Source: Bacteroidales bacterium
GTDB lineage: Bacteria; Bacteroidota; Bacteroidia; Bacteroidales; F082
NCBI GenBank assembly: GCA_017549805.1
Contig: JAFYNJ010000019.1
Location: 1-64,000 of the forward strand
DNA length: 64,000 bases
Reading direction: 5' to 3'
The translations under genes and the position numbers were made by a program. Shown piece after piece: positions 17,251 to 24,671 of this stretch (position 1 is its first letter; the number at the start of each line of letters is the position of its first letter). The notes beneath the pieces are model-generated. The model did not search any database. It was not told the DNA's origin and worked only from the letters and a program-made list of their open reading frames with translations.

Positions 17251-17278
17251 TGTCTTCTTTCTTCTGTCTTCTATCTTC
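17251..17278. repeat. Four-unit heptamer repeat
   Basis: TGTCTTC, TTTCTTC, TGTCTTC, TATCTTC in tandem, filling most of the gap between the TonB-like and DUF3078 genes. Confidence 0.8.
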
Positions 17279-17285
17279 TTTTAAA

Positions 17286-18080
17286 CTAATACGCGTTTCC
17301 ATCCTGATAATTCCTGTTCCCAATATTGAAAGTGATGTCCTGGAAGTTGTGGCTACGAACATATTTTTCGTCTTTCACGGCAGGGATCCAATGGGTATCT
17401 TGAAGCAAGCGGATGGCTTCGTTGTCGCAGCCTGCGCCCACCGACTTGTCAATGGTGATGTTGGAAACGTTGCCGTCAGTTTCTACCACGAAATTCAGGC
17501 GTACGGTGCCGCTGACTTCCGACATCTTGGCCGATTCTGGATATTCAAGGTTGTTGAGGATGTATTGTGCCATGTTGCTGCCGTCAGCGAAATAGGGTTT
17601 GGCCGTTTCTTCCAGCTGACGGATCTCATAAATCTGGTAGCTGTTGTCGGCTTCCAGAGTCAACGGAACAGCGACGCGCTCATGCTTTTTCCAATAACGT
17701 TTATAGGCCTTGGCGCTATATTCAATTTCATAGTCCATATCGGATTCGATGGGTAGCATGTTTTTTGTGGCGGGGTTCCAAAGGATCTTCTTCACCATAT
17801 CCAAGGCGTTGTCGTTGGCGGCTTCGCTGAAGGTCTCCTTGATCTGGTAATCGCTGCCGTTGCCATGATCGTCAAGGTGAAAGCTTACCACCACCTTACC
17901 TTTGTTGCCGGCCTGAAGGTCCGATTCTGGATAAACAAGGCTTTGTTGGATGAAAACCTCCGTCTCTTGATGGCTTGCTTTAGTCGTTGCTGGATTGATT
18001 TGGGCGAAACTGGAGACGGCATAAAGCGTTAGGGCGATGCCGAGGAGGTAATGTTTTAGTCTTAAAATATTCATAATCAA
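17286..18080 (-). CDS. Periplasmic protein with two TonB C-terminal domains
   Basis: A signal peptide (cleavage near SSFAQ, residue 26) replaces the usual TonB membrane anchor and Pro-rich linker. Two TonB_C-like domains follow. The first is at about residues 40-115 (VYPESDLQAGNKGKVVVSF, with a conserved WNPA). The second is at about residues 165-255 (EYPESAKMSEVSGTVRLNF, with HWIPA). This architecture suggests a soluble periplasmic protein that binds TonB boxes or acts as an adaptor rather than an energy transducer. A role with the neighbouring DUF3078 barrel is possible. Confidence 0.8.
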   Translation of the reverse strand: MIMNILRLKHYLLGIALTLYAVSSFAQINPATTKASHQETEVFIQQSLVYPESDLQAGNKGKVVVSFHLDDHGNGSDYQIKETFSEAANDNALDMVKKILWNPATKNMLPIESDMDYEIEYSAKAYKRYWKKHERVAVPLTLEADNSYQIYEIRQLEETAKPYFADGSNMAQYILNNLEYPESAKMSEVSGTVRLNFVVETDGNVSNITIDKSVGAGCDNEAIRLLQDTHWIPAVKDEKYVRSHNFQDITFNIGNRNYQDGNAY

Positions 18081-18141
18081 ACAATTGTTTTTAAAAATGA
18101 GATAATGGTTTTTCCGATGCTAATATACTATATTTTATTTT

Positions 18142-18149
18142 TACTTTTG
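18142..18149 (+). promoter_or_regulatory. -7 element of rlmB
   Basis: TACTTTTG fits TAnnTTTG and lies 16 bases before the ATG at 18166. Confidence 0.5.
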
Positions 18150-18165
18150 CAAAAAATACACCATA

Positions 18166-18912
18166 ATGGAAATTATTGAGAAAAACAACATGGTCTTCGG
18201 GGTGCATCCCGTGCTGGAATTGATCCGTTCACAGAAAGAAATCGAGAAGGTGTTCATACAAGCCGGTGCCCGTTCGATGGAGATCACGGAGATAGCGAAC
18301 ACCTGCAGAAAGAATGGTGTTCCCGTGCAATATGTCCCGATGGAGAAGATGAACCGCTTGACGCGCAAGAACCATCAGGGCGTGATCGCTTTCATCTGTC
18401 CGATCGAATATCAGCCCTTGGAAAAGGTCATTCCTGCTGTTTTTGAAGAGGGTAGGGATCCCTTCGTGTTGATGCTCGACCGTGTGACCGATGTGCGCAA
18501 CTTCGGTGCCATTGCCCGTACAGCCTACGCTGCCGGTGTGGATGCCATCGTCATCCCTTCCAAAGGTTCAGCGCTGATCAATGGCGATGCCATGAAGACT
18601 TCGGCGGGAGCGCTTTCTTTGATCAATGTGTGCCGTGTCGATAACCTGAAAGACGCCATCGATTTCTTGCAGGCCAGTGGCTTGCGCGTGGTGGGTTTCA
18701 CCGAGAAAGCCAAAGAGAGCCTGTGGAAATCGGATCTCACAGGCCCTCTTTGTGTGATGATGGGTTCCGAGGAGGACGGCATCAGTCCCGCCTACCTCAA
18801 GCGTCTCGACGCCCACCTGATGATTCCCATGCCCGGCGATATCGACTCGCTCAATGTTTCAGTGGCCACAGGGGTGGTGTGTTTCGAGGTGGTGAGGCAA
18901 CGAATGGGATAA
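18166..18912 (+). CDS. rlmB: 23S rRNA (guanosine-2'-O)-methyltransferase, TrmH family
   Basis: A SPOUT methyltransferase that modifies G2251 of 23S rRNA. The N-terminal substrate domain (FGVHPVLELIRS) is followed by the three SpoU motifs: DRVTDVRNFGAIARTA near residue 105, MMGSEEDGIS near residue 198, and IPMPGDIDSLNVSVATGV near residue 222. The length of 248 is typical. A REP palindrome begins four bases after its stop. Confidence 0.93.
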   Translation: MEIIEKNNMVFGVHPVLELIRSQKEIEKVFIQAGARSMEITEIANTCRKNGVPVQYVPMEKMNRLTRKNHQGVIAFICPIEYQPLEKVIPAVFEEGRDPFVLMLDRVTDVRNFGAIARTAYAAGVDAIVIPSKGSALINGDAMKTSAGALSLINVCRVDNLKDAIDFLQASGLRVVGFTEKAKESLWKSDLTGPLCVMMGSEEDGISPAYLKRLDAHLMIPMPGDIDSLNVSVATGVVCFEVVRQRMG

Positions 18913-18916
18913 AATT

Positions 18917-18944
18917 GTAGAGACGCGCCATGGCACGTCTCTAC
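18917..18944. repeat. REP palindrome, left copy
   Basis: An imperfect 28-base palindrome with arms GTAGAGACG and CGTCTCTAC around the core CGCCATGGCA. It can form a hairpin just after the rlmB stop. Confidence 0.88.
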
Positions 18945-18950
18945 AGGGTT

Positions 18951-19496
18951 TTATGGTGTATAGAATTCATCGTCTTTCCAATTTGCCACATTGTTTTCGA
19001 TATAATCCGCAATGCGGTTCATTTCGGGGGTGTCGCGAACGATATGGTCGTGGAAACGGGGTTGCCAGGAGAAATCAATGGCGTTTTGATTGGCGTAACG
19101 GGTAATAGATTGTTTAAAACCTCCAATTGCTGTTGACAATCTGCCTTGTTTATTGGCAATGATTTGCATTGTTTCGTTTTTGCCCGTTGTAGAGACGCGC
19201 CATGGCACGTCTTTACCATCTGGTGCCGTGATTATTACAATCAGATGAACATGATTAGGCATAATCACAAACTGTGGGATTTCTGCATAAGGATTGTGTT
19301 GTGTTATTTCCTCAATGCATTTTTGGGTATATTTCCCAATATCAGACAACACCATTTCCCCATCCACAATCTCGCCGAAAAAATGTTCACGGTCTTTGGT
19401 GCAGATGGTGATGAAATAGGATCCGCCATCGTAATCATGCCATGATGCTCGGATGGATTCTATTCGGTATTTGTTTTGGAATCGGTCGTCTGACAT
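18951..19496 (-). CDS. REP-associated tyrosine transposase (RAYT)
   Basis: A 181-residue Y1_Tnp (IS200-like) single-strand nuclease. It has the HUH-type metal motif MPNHVHLIV (His82, His84), and the likely catalytic Tyr165 lies in DYIENNVANW. GSYFITICTKDREHFFG near residue 25 is typical of the family. Residues 94-103 (GKDVPWRVST) are encoded by an in-frame copy of the REP that the enzyme is expected to act on. The gene looks intact. It probably nicks and joins REP single strands. Confidence 0.9.
   Translation of the reverse strand: MSDDRFQNKYRIESIRASWHDYDGGSYFITICTKDREHFFGEIVDGEMVLSDIGKYTQKCIEEITQHNPYAEIPQFVIMPNHVHLIVIITAPDGKDVPWRVSTTGKNETMQIIANKQGRLSTAIGGFKQSITRYANQNAIDFSWQPRFHDHIVRDTPEMNRIADYIENNVANWKDDEFYTP
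19189..19216. repeat. REP palindrome inside the RAYT gene
   Basis: The same 28-base palindrome with one change (CTTTAC instead of CTCTAC in the right arm). It is in frame with the coding sequence and covers residues 94-103 of the transposase. Confidence 0.88.
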
Positions 19497-19512
19497 TTAT
19501 TCGTTTGGGTTT

Positions 19513-19540
19513 GTAGAGACGCGCCATGGCACGTCTCTAC
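19513..19540. repeat. REP palindrome, right copy
   Basis: Identical to the left copy over all 28 bases and in the same orientation. It lies between the RAYT start and the S9 peptidase stop. Confidence 0.88.
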
Positions 19541-19551
19541 AGGGGTAAACG

Positions 19552-21648
19552 TTATTTCAAGTATTTATCCAACCAATTGTAGAACCGTCTCTGCCACAGC
19601 ACGCCGTTCTGGGGTTTCAGCACCCAGTGGTTTTCATCCGGGAAGTAGAGGAATTCAGCGTCGAGGCCGCGAAGAATGGCGGCGTTGTAGGCCTGCATGC
19701 CCTGCGTGAAGCAGATGCGGTAGTCGAGGCCGCCATGGATCACCAAGATAGGAGCGGTCCACTTATCCACGAAGAGGTGGGGAGAGTTGGCGTAGGTCTT
19801 GCGAACGGTGGGGTTGTTCCAGTCCCAGTAGGGGCCGCCGAGATCCCAGTTGACGAACCACATCTCTTCAGTCTCAAGGTATTGTGCATCGAGGTTGAAC
19901 ATGCCGTCGTGGGCAATCAAAGCCTTGAAGCGGCCATCATGGTGACCGGCCAGCCAATACACGCTGAAGCCGCCGAAGCTGGCACCCACGGCACCAAGGC
20001 GGTTCTCGTCGATGTAAGGCTCTTTCTTCAGTTCGTCGATGGCGCTCAAATAGTCCTTCATGCACTGTCCGCCGTAGTCGCCGCTGATTTCCTCAAGCCA
20101 TTCCTGACCGAAGCCGGGCAAGCCGCGGCGGTTGGGGGCGACGATGATGTAGTCGTTGGCGGCCATCATCTGGAAGTTCCAGCGGTACGACCAAAACTGG
20201 CTCACGGTGCTCTGCGGACCGCCTTCGCAGTAGAGCAAGGCAGGGTATTGCTTGTTGGCGTCGAAGTGGGGCGGATAGATCACCCAGGTGAGCATGTCCT
20301 TTCCGTCGGTGGTCTTCACCCAGCGTTCTTCGACTTCGCCCATAGTGAGTTGATCGAAGATCTTGTCGTTGACGGTGGTGATTTGCTTGGCTTCACCCGT
20401 AGTTGGATCCACGCTGAACAGCTCAGTCGGATGGCTCATCGACTGGCGACCGGCAATCAGCTTGTCGCCGTTGAATTGCACCGAAATGTAGTTGTGCTTG
20501 CCTTCCGTCAGCTTGGTAATTTCGCCGTTTTCGATGTTGAGGGCATAGAGCTGATCGGTGGCGTAAGCGTCGCTGATGAAGAAGAGTGTCTTGCTGTCGT
20601 CGGCCCAACTGAAGCCTGTGCAGCACTGGTCGAACTTGGCGGAGTAGTCGGTCTTTTCACCCGTTTCGAGATCCATCACGAAGAGGCGTTGCTTGTCGCT
20701 TTCATAGCCTTCGCGTTCCATGCTCTCCCAAGCCATGTATTTGCCGTTGGGGGAGATGACGGGGTTGAGGTCGTAGCCCATCATGCCTTCGGTGAGGTTC
20801 TTGCATTCGCCGCTTTGGATGATGTATTGGTAAATGTCGGTGTTGGTGGAGAGGGCGTAGTCTTTGCCGACCTTCTTGCGGCAGCAATATACGAAGCTCT
20901 TGCCATCGGGGAGCCATTGTACTTGTTCCATGCCGCCGAAGGGACGCACGGGGGCTTCCCATTGCTCGTCTTTCATGGCGTCGAAGGCGTTCTCGATCTT
21001 GCTGTTGCTAAAATTGCCTACGAAGATATGGCCGTAGGTATCGACCCATTGGTCCCAGTGGCGGTACATCAGGTCGTTGTTGATGCGGCCCGACGACTTG
21101 TCGAGGTCGGGATAAATGTCGGCTACGGTTTCTTTCAGCTTCACCTCTTTGGTAAACAACACTTGGTTGCAATCGGGCGAGTAGAGGAACCCGTTGATGT
21201 CGTCGGCCTCGCTGGAGACGCATTGCAAGCCCGTTCCATCGGGATTCACTTCCCATAGTTGCATGACATCGTCCTTGGGCGCAAGGAATCCGATTTTCTT
21301 TCCGTCGGGACGCCATTGTGGGCTATATTGGCTGTCGTTGCTTTCGACCAGCACCTTGTTGTCGCTGCCGTCGGCGTTCATGATATACAAGGTGGAGCCG
21401 CTGCGGTTTTCCGGCACGCTGTAATAGGTCACATTATAGACGATCTGAGAATGGTCGGGCGAGAGGCTGTATTCGCCGATGCGACCCATGGCCCATAGTA
21501 CTTCGGGCGTCATGACGTCCGACTGGAGGGTCAATTCCGTTGGTCCGATCTTTGGTTTCCCAGGTTCTTGTGCCGTGGGTTTGTCCTGTTTGCAGGAAGG
21601 TAAAGCGCATGTAATCATGGCTAAAAGGATAAGGTTGAATCTTTTCAT
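19552..21648 (-). CDS. S9 family prolyl oligopeptidase-like lipoprotein
   Basis: A 698-residue peptidase of the dipeptidyl/acylaminoacyl peptidase group. A type II signal peptide (ITCALPSC, Cys19) predicts a lipidated, periplasm-facing or surface protein. The N-terminal two-thirds is a WD40-like beta-propeller with repeats such as YSPQWRPDGKKIGF and FSWADDSKTLFF. The C-terminal alpha/beta hydrolase has the nucleophile elbow GASFGGFS (Ser near 555), the Asp in GGLDYRI near 643 and the His in DENHWV near 673. It probably removes dipeptides or short peptides during protein scavenging. Confidence 0.92.
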   Translation of the reverse strand: MKRFNLILLAMITCALPSCKQDKPTAQEPGKPKIGPTELTLQSDVMTPEVLWAMGRIGEYSLSPDHSQIVYNVTYYSVPENRSGSTLYIMNADGSDNKVLVESNDSQYSPQWRPDGKKIGFLAPKDDVMQLWEVNPDGTGLQCVSSEADDINGFLYSPDCNQVLFTKEVKLKETVADIYPDLDKSSGRINNDLMYRHWDQWVDTYGHIFVGNFSNSKIENAFDAMKDEQWEAPVRPFGGMEQVQWLPDGKSFVYCCRKKVGKDYALSTNTDIYQYIIQSGECKNLTEGMMGYDLNPVISPNGKYMAWESMEREGYESDKQRLFVMDLETGEKTDYSAKFDQCCTGFSWADDSKTLFFISDAYATDQLYALNIENGEITKLTEGKHNYISVQFNGDKLIAGRQSMSHPTELFSVDPTTGEAKQITTVNDKIFDQLTMGEVEERWVKTTDGKDMLTWVIYPPHFDANKQYPALLYCEGGPQSTVSQFWSYRWNFQMMAANDYIIVAPNRRGLPGFGQEWLEEISGDYGGQCMKDYLSAIDELKKEPYIDENRLGAVGASFGGFSVYWLAGHHDGRFKALIAHDGMFNLDAQYLETEEMWFVNWDLGGPYWDWNNPTVRKTYANSPHLFVDKWTAPILVIHGGLDYRICFTQGMQAYNAAILRGLDAEFLYFPDENHWVLKPQNGVLWQRRFYNWLDKYLK

Positions 21649-21773
21649 TGGATGAAATTTGAAATTTGGGTCAAAAATAGGAAATAATAACGAATAATTG
21701 GTTGGTTTCCTTGAAATTAAAACAAATAGAAATAAATTAATTGAAATTAATAAATAATTTAAAATATTATTGT

Positions 21774-21781
21774 TATCTTTG
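21774..21781 (+). promoter_or_regulatory. -7 element upstream of the toxin-antitoxin pair
   Basis: TATCTTTG lies in a very AT-rich stretch. A second TATCTTTG at 21838-21845 is closer to the preferred antitoxin start. Neither has a clear -33 partner. Confidence 0.4.
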
Positions 21782-21871
21782 TAGAGTGAAAAAACAAAAA
21801 AATGATTAATTATGCTGCAAGGTTTGAAAAATCAGGTTATCTTTGCCAATCCATTGACATTGAAACCCGCT

Positions 21872-22093
21872 ATGGAAACAATCACCCTTAGCTATGAACC
21901 AGGCAGCGACTTCGCGGTCGCGCTTGACGAATTGATTCGCAATTCTGAAGGGGTGCGTGTGGTAAAGAGGAGAAAAAGAAAAGGGTCTGTTGGTGATTTG
22001 ATTGAAGAAATTGCTAAAAACGCTCCCAACGACATTCCTTTGACGGATGAAGATATTCAACAAGAAGTAAATTCTGTTAGGTATTGTCTATGA
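21872..22093 (+). CDS. Putative antitoxin of a PIN toxin
   Basis: A 73-residue protein opening METITLSYEPGSDF, which resembles small Bacteroidota antitoxins that begin MxTITLxY and have a short strand plus helices. It is charged in the middle (VVKRRKRKG) and ends in a Glu/Asp-rich helix. The frame is also open back to an ATG at 21812; I prefer 21872 because the added 20 residues do not look like part of the fold. Its stop codon overlaps the toxin start (ATGA), as expected for a coupled pair. Confidence 0.6.
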   Translation: METITLSYEPGSDFAVALDELIRNSEGVRVVKRRKRKGSVGDLIEEIAKNAPNDIPLTDEDIQQEVNSVRYCL

Positions 22094-22490
22094 GAATTGT
22101 GTTCGATACCAATATTTGGGTGTCGTTTCTCATAGGGAAAAACTTCTTGCTTTACAATCTTTTTTTGAGCGCACTGATATAGAGATCTGTTATTGTGCTG
22201 AGTTGGAACGAGAGTTTCTTGATGTATCGCATCGAGAAAAGATTGTGAAATATGTTGATGAGAAACAAATCCAGCGAGTTCATAAACTAATGACAAAGCA
22301 TTGCCATTGTTATGAATTAAAGGAGTGTAATAAACCTTTAGTTCGAGACCCCCAAGATGCTTTTCTATTGGCTCTATCTGATGCTGTTTGTGCCGATTAT
22401 TTAATCACAGGAGATGCGGATTTAAAGGATACTCGAAAACATAATCACACGAGTATTATTGATTTTGAAACCGCTTTAGGTATTCTATAA
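22090..22490 (+). pseudogene. PIN-domain toxin, frameshifted
   Basis: The ATG at 22090 begins MRIVFDTNIWVSFLIGK, the first acidic strand of a PIN ribonuclease, but this frame stops at a TAG after about 30 codons. The rest of the domain continues in another frame: a Glu in ELEREFLDV, RDPQDAFLLALS and LITGDADL carry the remaining acidic residues. One extra A in the run of five at about 22137-22141 would restore a single protein of about 133 residues. The toxin is therefore inactive, or the base is missing from the assembly. Confidence 0.78.
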
Positions 22491-22509
22491 TCGTTGGTCA
22501 GTTTTTCTT

Positions 22510-22541
22510 TTTGATTTCTTCCTACTTTTATTTTATCTTTG
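22510..22541 (+). promoter_or_regulatory. Promoter of the three-domain lipoprotein
   Basis: TTTG (22510-22513), 20-base spacer and TATCTTTG (22534-22541), 24 bases before the ATG at 22566. It rules out the longer open frame starting at 22539. Confidence 0.6.
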
Positions 22542-22565
22542 CCTTGTCAAATAAAACTTTGTGCA

Positions 22566-24659
22566 ATGCGAAGAATTATGAAGGCTGTAGCAGCCGTAAT
22601 ACTAGCAACATCGATGCTATTTATTGTGGGATGCGATGGGCCTAAGAATGATAAAAACGGTGAAGCCGAAAAAGCAAATCCGGAAGTGCTTCAGGAAGTT
22701 GATAACGGGACTTCCGTGGATGGCCACGGATTTGTTGACTTGGGACTGCCAAGCGGCACCCTGTGGGCCACCTGCAATGTGGGTGCAGCTATTCCGGAAG
22801 GCTTTGGCGACTACTTTGCCTGGGGCGAGACGGAACCGAAATCCGTTTATAGCCTTGACAATTACAAATACTGTGCAATCGATGATCGTCTGGCGGCTTT
22901 GATTGAAGAAGAAAATGACGAAGACGAACCAGGTCCACCGGCGAGATATCTTTATCCCATTTTCACAAAATACTGCTTCGTCTCGACATCTGGATACAAT
23001 GGCTATACTGACGATTTAACCGTCTTGCAACCCAACAATGATGCAGCCACCGTCAACTGGGGAAAGGGTTGGTGCATGCCTACCAACGAACAGTGGGCGG
23101 AACTCTATTTTAACATCCCGAGCGAAAAGGTCACGCAAAATGATGTGACTGGGCTCCTTTTCACCGCTCCTAACGGCAATACGCTATTCCTGCCTATAGC
23201 GGGCGAGCATGACGACGAAGGCCTTTTTGATGAGGAGGAAGCCGGACTGCGCAACGAAGACCTTGGGCGTTATTGGTCGAGTTCGCTGGATGTCGGTTCT
23301 CCGTTTAGCGCCTGGCACTTGTATGTCTATGCTTTTGGGAACCGAGATGTGCGCGGTGGCGACCGTTGGTGCGGTTTTCCAGTGAGACCTGTATGCTCCG
23401 TCAAAAAAGCCATGAAGGATGACGGTAATGGTGTAGGAAATGAAAAAGCGCACACATTCGTGGACCTCGGCTTGCCAAGCGGCACGTTGTGGGCGGATTG
23501 CAATATAGGTGCCGATAGCCCTGAGTGTTATGGCGACTACTTCGCCTGGGGCGAGACGGAGTCAAAATACATCTTCCGTTGGGATACATACAAATACTGC
23601 CATTTTGGGAACAAAGAGCTTGCCAAGTATTGCAACGACTCGAGCTATGGCTGCAAGGGCTTTACCGATGGGCTGTACTTCTTGCAGGAGGATGACGATG
23701 CCGCCAAGGTCCATTGGGGCAGCGAGTGGAGTGTCCCTAATGACGGGCAATGGATGGAGCTGTGCCAAAATACCACCAATGTATGGACGACACAAAACGG
23801 CGTGGAAGGACAGCTTTTCACGGCGTCGAACGGCAACAGCATCTTCTTGCCAGGAGGTGGTACTCGTTATGATGTTTATCATAGGAAAACAGGCTATCAT
23901 GGGGTTTATGGCGAATATTGGTCGAATTCATTCAACCAGCGTCATTCAGAAGATGCGCGTTCGTTCAGGATGGATCCATACGGTAGTGAATTGAATTTCA
24001 CTGGACGCCAAAATGGTTTGCTCATTCGTCCCGTGCAATATGCTGCCGTTGACAAGCACGAATTTGTTGACCTTGGTCTGCCAAGCGGCACCCTTTGGGC
24101 CACCTGCAACGTGGGGGCAACTGCTCCGGAAGACCATGGCGTAAAAGTGGCATGGGGTGAGATTGCTCCGAAAGACGCATACGAATGGTATAATTATAAG
24201 TATTGTAGAGGTGAATATAATTCCTTCTTAAAATATTGTCTCGATGCTGGCAGCGGCTACAATGGCTTTGTCGATTCTCTGGCCGTGTTGCTGCCTGAGG
24301 ATGATGCCGCCACGGCAAACTGGGGGAGTGGATGGTGCATGCCTACCATCGACCAATGGAGAGAGTTGAGGGATAATACCACCATGACTTGGGTGAAATC
24401 GCCGGATTCCAACCAAGGAATCTTGTTTACTGCCGCGAATGGCAACAGCCTCTTTTTGCCTGCTACCAATAGCATTGATGATGAATTCCCCGGTCCTTCC
24501 GTTGAGGGAGCCTACTGGTCGAAAACACTCAATGATAGTGGCGCGGGACATCCATGGGTATTTGTTTTCAATTGTTCCACTGAATATAAAGTCTTTTATG
24601 ACGTTGACCGCTGCGGTGGCTTTTCCGTCCGACCAGTCCGATCAGCGCTGAAGAAATAA
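22566..24659 (+). CDS. Lipoprotein with three Fib_succ_major-like domains
   Basis: A signal peptide with lipobox IVGC (Cys near residue 22) precedes three tandem copies of a roughly 200-residue domain. They start near residues 50, 296 and 498. Each opens with VDLGLPSGTLWA and a Cys-containing NVGA/NIGA stretch, has GDYFAWGE or a variant, a WCMP/WSVP-x(4)-QW segment and a final VRPV. This is the Fibrobacter succinogenes major paralogous domain type, common in surface proteins of Bacteroidales; its ligand is unknown. Copies 1 and 3 are nearly identical in DNA over their first 40 bases, indicating internal duplication. The protein is probably surface exposed. Confidence 0.85.
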   Translation: MRRIMKAVAAVILATSMLFIVGCDGPKNDKNGEAEKANPEVLQEVDNGTSVDGHGFVDLGLPSGTLWATCNVGAAIPEGFGDYFAWGETEPKSVYSLDNYKYCAIDDRLAALIEEENDEDEPGPPARYLYPIFTKYCFVSTSGYNGYTDDLTVLQPNNDAATVNWGKGWCMPTNEQWAELYFNIPSEKVTQNDVTGLLFTAPNGNTLFLPIAGEHDDEGLFDEEEAGLRNEDLGRYWSSSLDVGSPFSAWHLYVYAFGNRDVRGGDRWCGFPVRPVCSVKKAMKDDGNGVGNEKAHTFVDLGLPSGTLWADCNIGADSPECYGDYFAWGETESKYIFRWDTYKYCHFGNKELAKYCNDSSYGCKGFTDGLYFLQEDDDAAKVHWGSEWSVPNDGQWMELCQNTTNVWTTQNGVEGQLFTASNGNSIFLPGGGTRYDVYHRKTGYHGVYGEYWSNSFNQRHSEDARSFRMDPYGSELNFTGRQNGLLIRPVQYAAVDKHEFVDLGLPSGTLWATCNVGATAPEDHGVKVAWGEIAPKDAYEWYNYKYCRGEYNSFLKYCLDAGSGYNGFVDSLAVLLPEDDAATANWGSGWCMPTIDQWRELRDNTTMTWVKSPDSNQGILFTAANGNSLFLPATNSIDDEFPGPSVEGAYWSKTLNDSGAGHPWVFVFNCSTEYKVFYDVDRCGGFSVRPVRSALKK

Positions 24660-24671
24660 ACAATCCTTGCC

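Larger units (their letters stand above)
18916..19541. mobile_element. REP-rayt-REP unit
   Basis: A Y1-type transposase gene is flanked on both sides by the same palindromic REP in the same orientation, with a third copy inside the gene. This is the canonical layout of a REP-associated tyrosine transposase locus, which is domesticated and disperses REPs rather than behaving like a full insertion sequence. Confidence 0.8.

Noticed and set aside
19627..21258. 543-residue open frame on the plus strand
   Set aside because: It is antisense to the S9 peptidase, has no family resemblance, and arises from codon bias.
22116..22490. Independent 124-residue protein
   Set aside because: It lacks the first PIN strand, which is present just upstream in another frame; better explained as one frameshifted gene.
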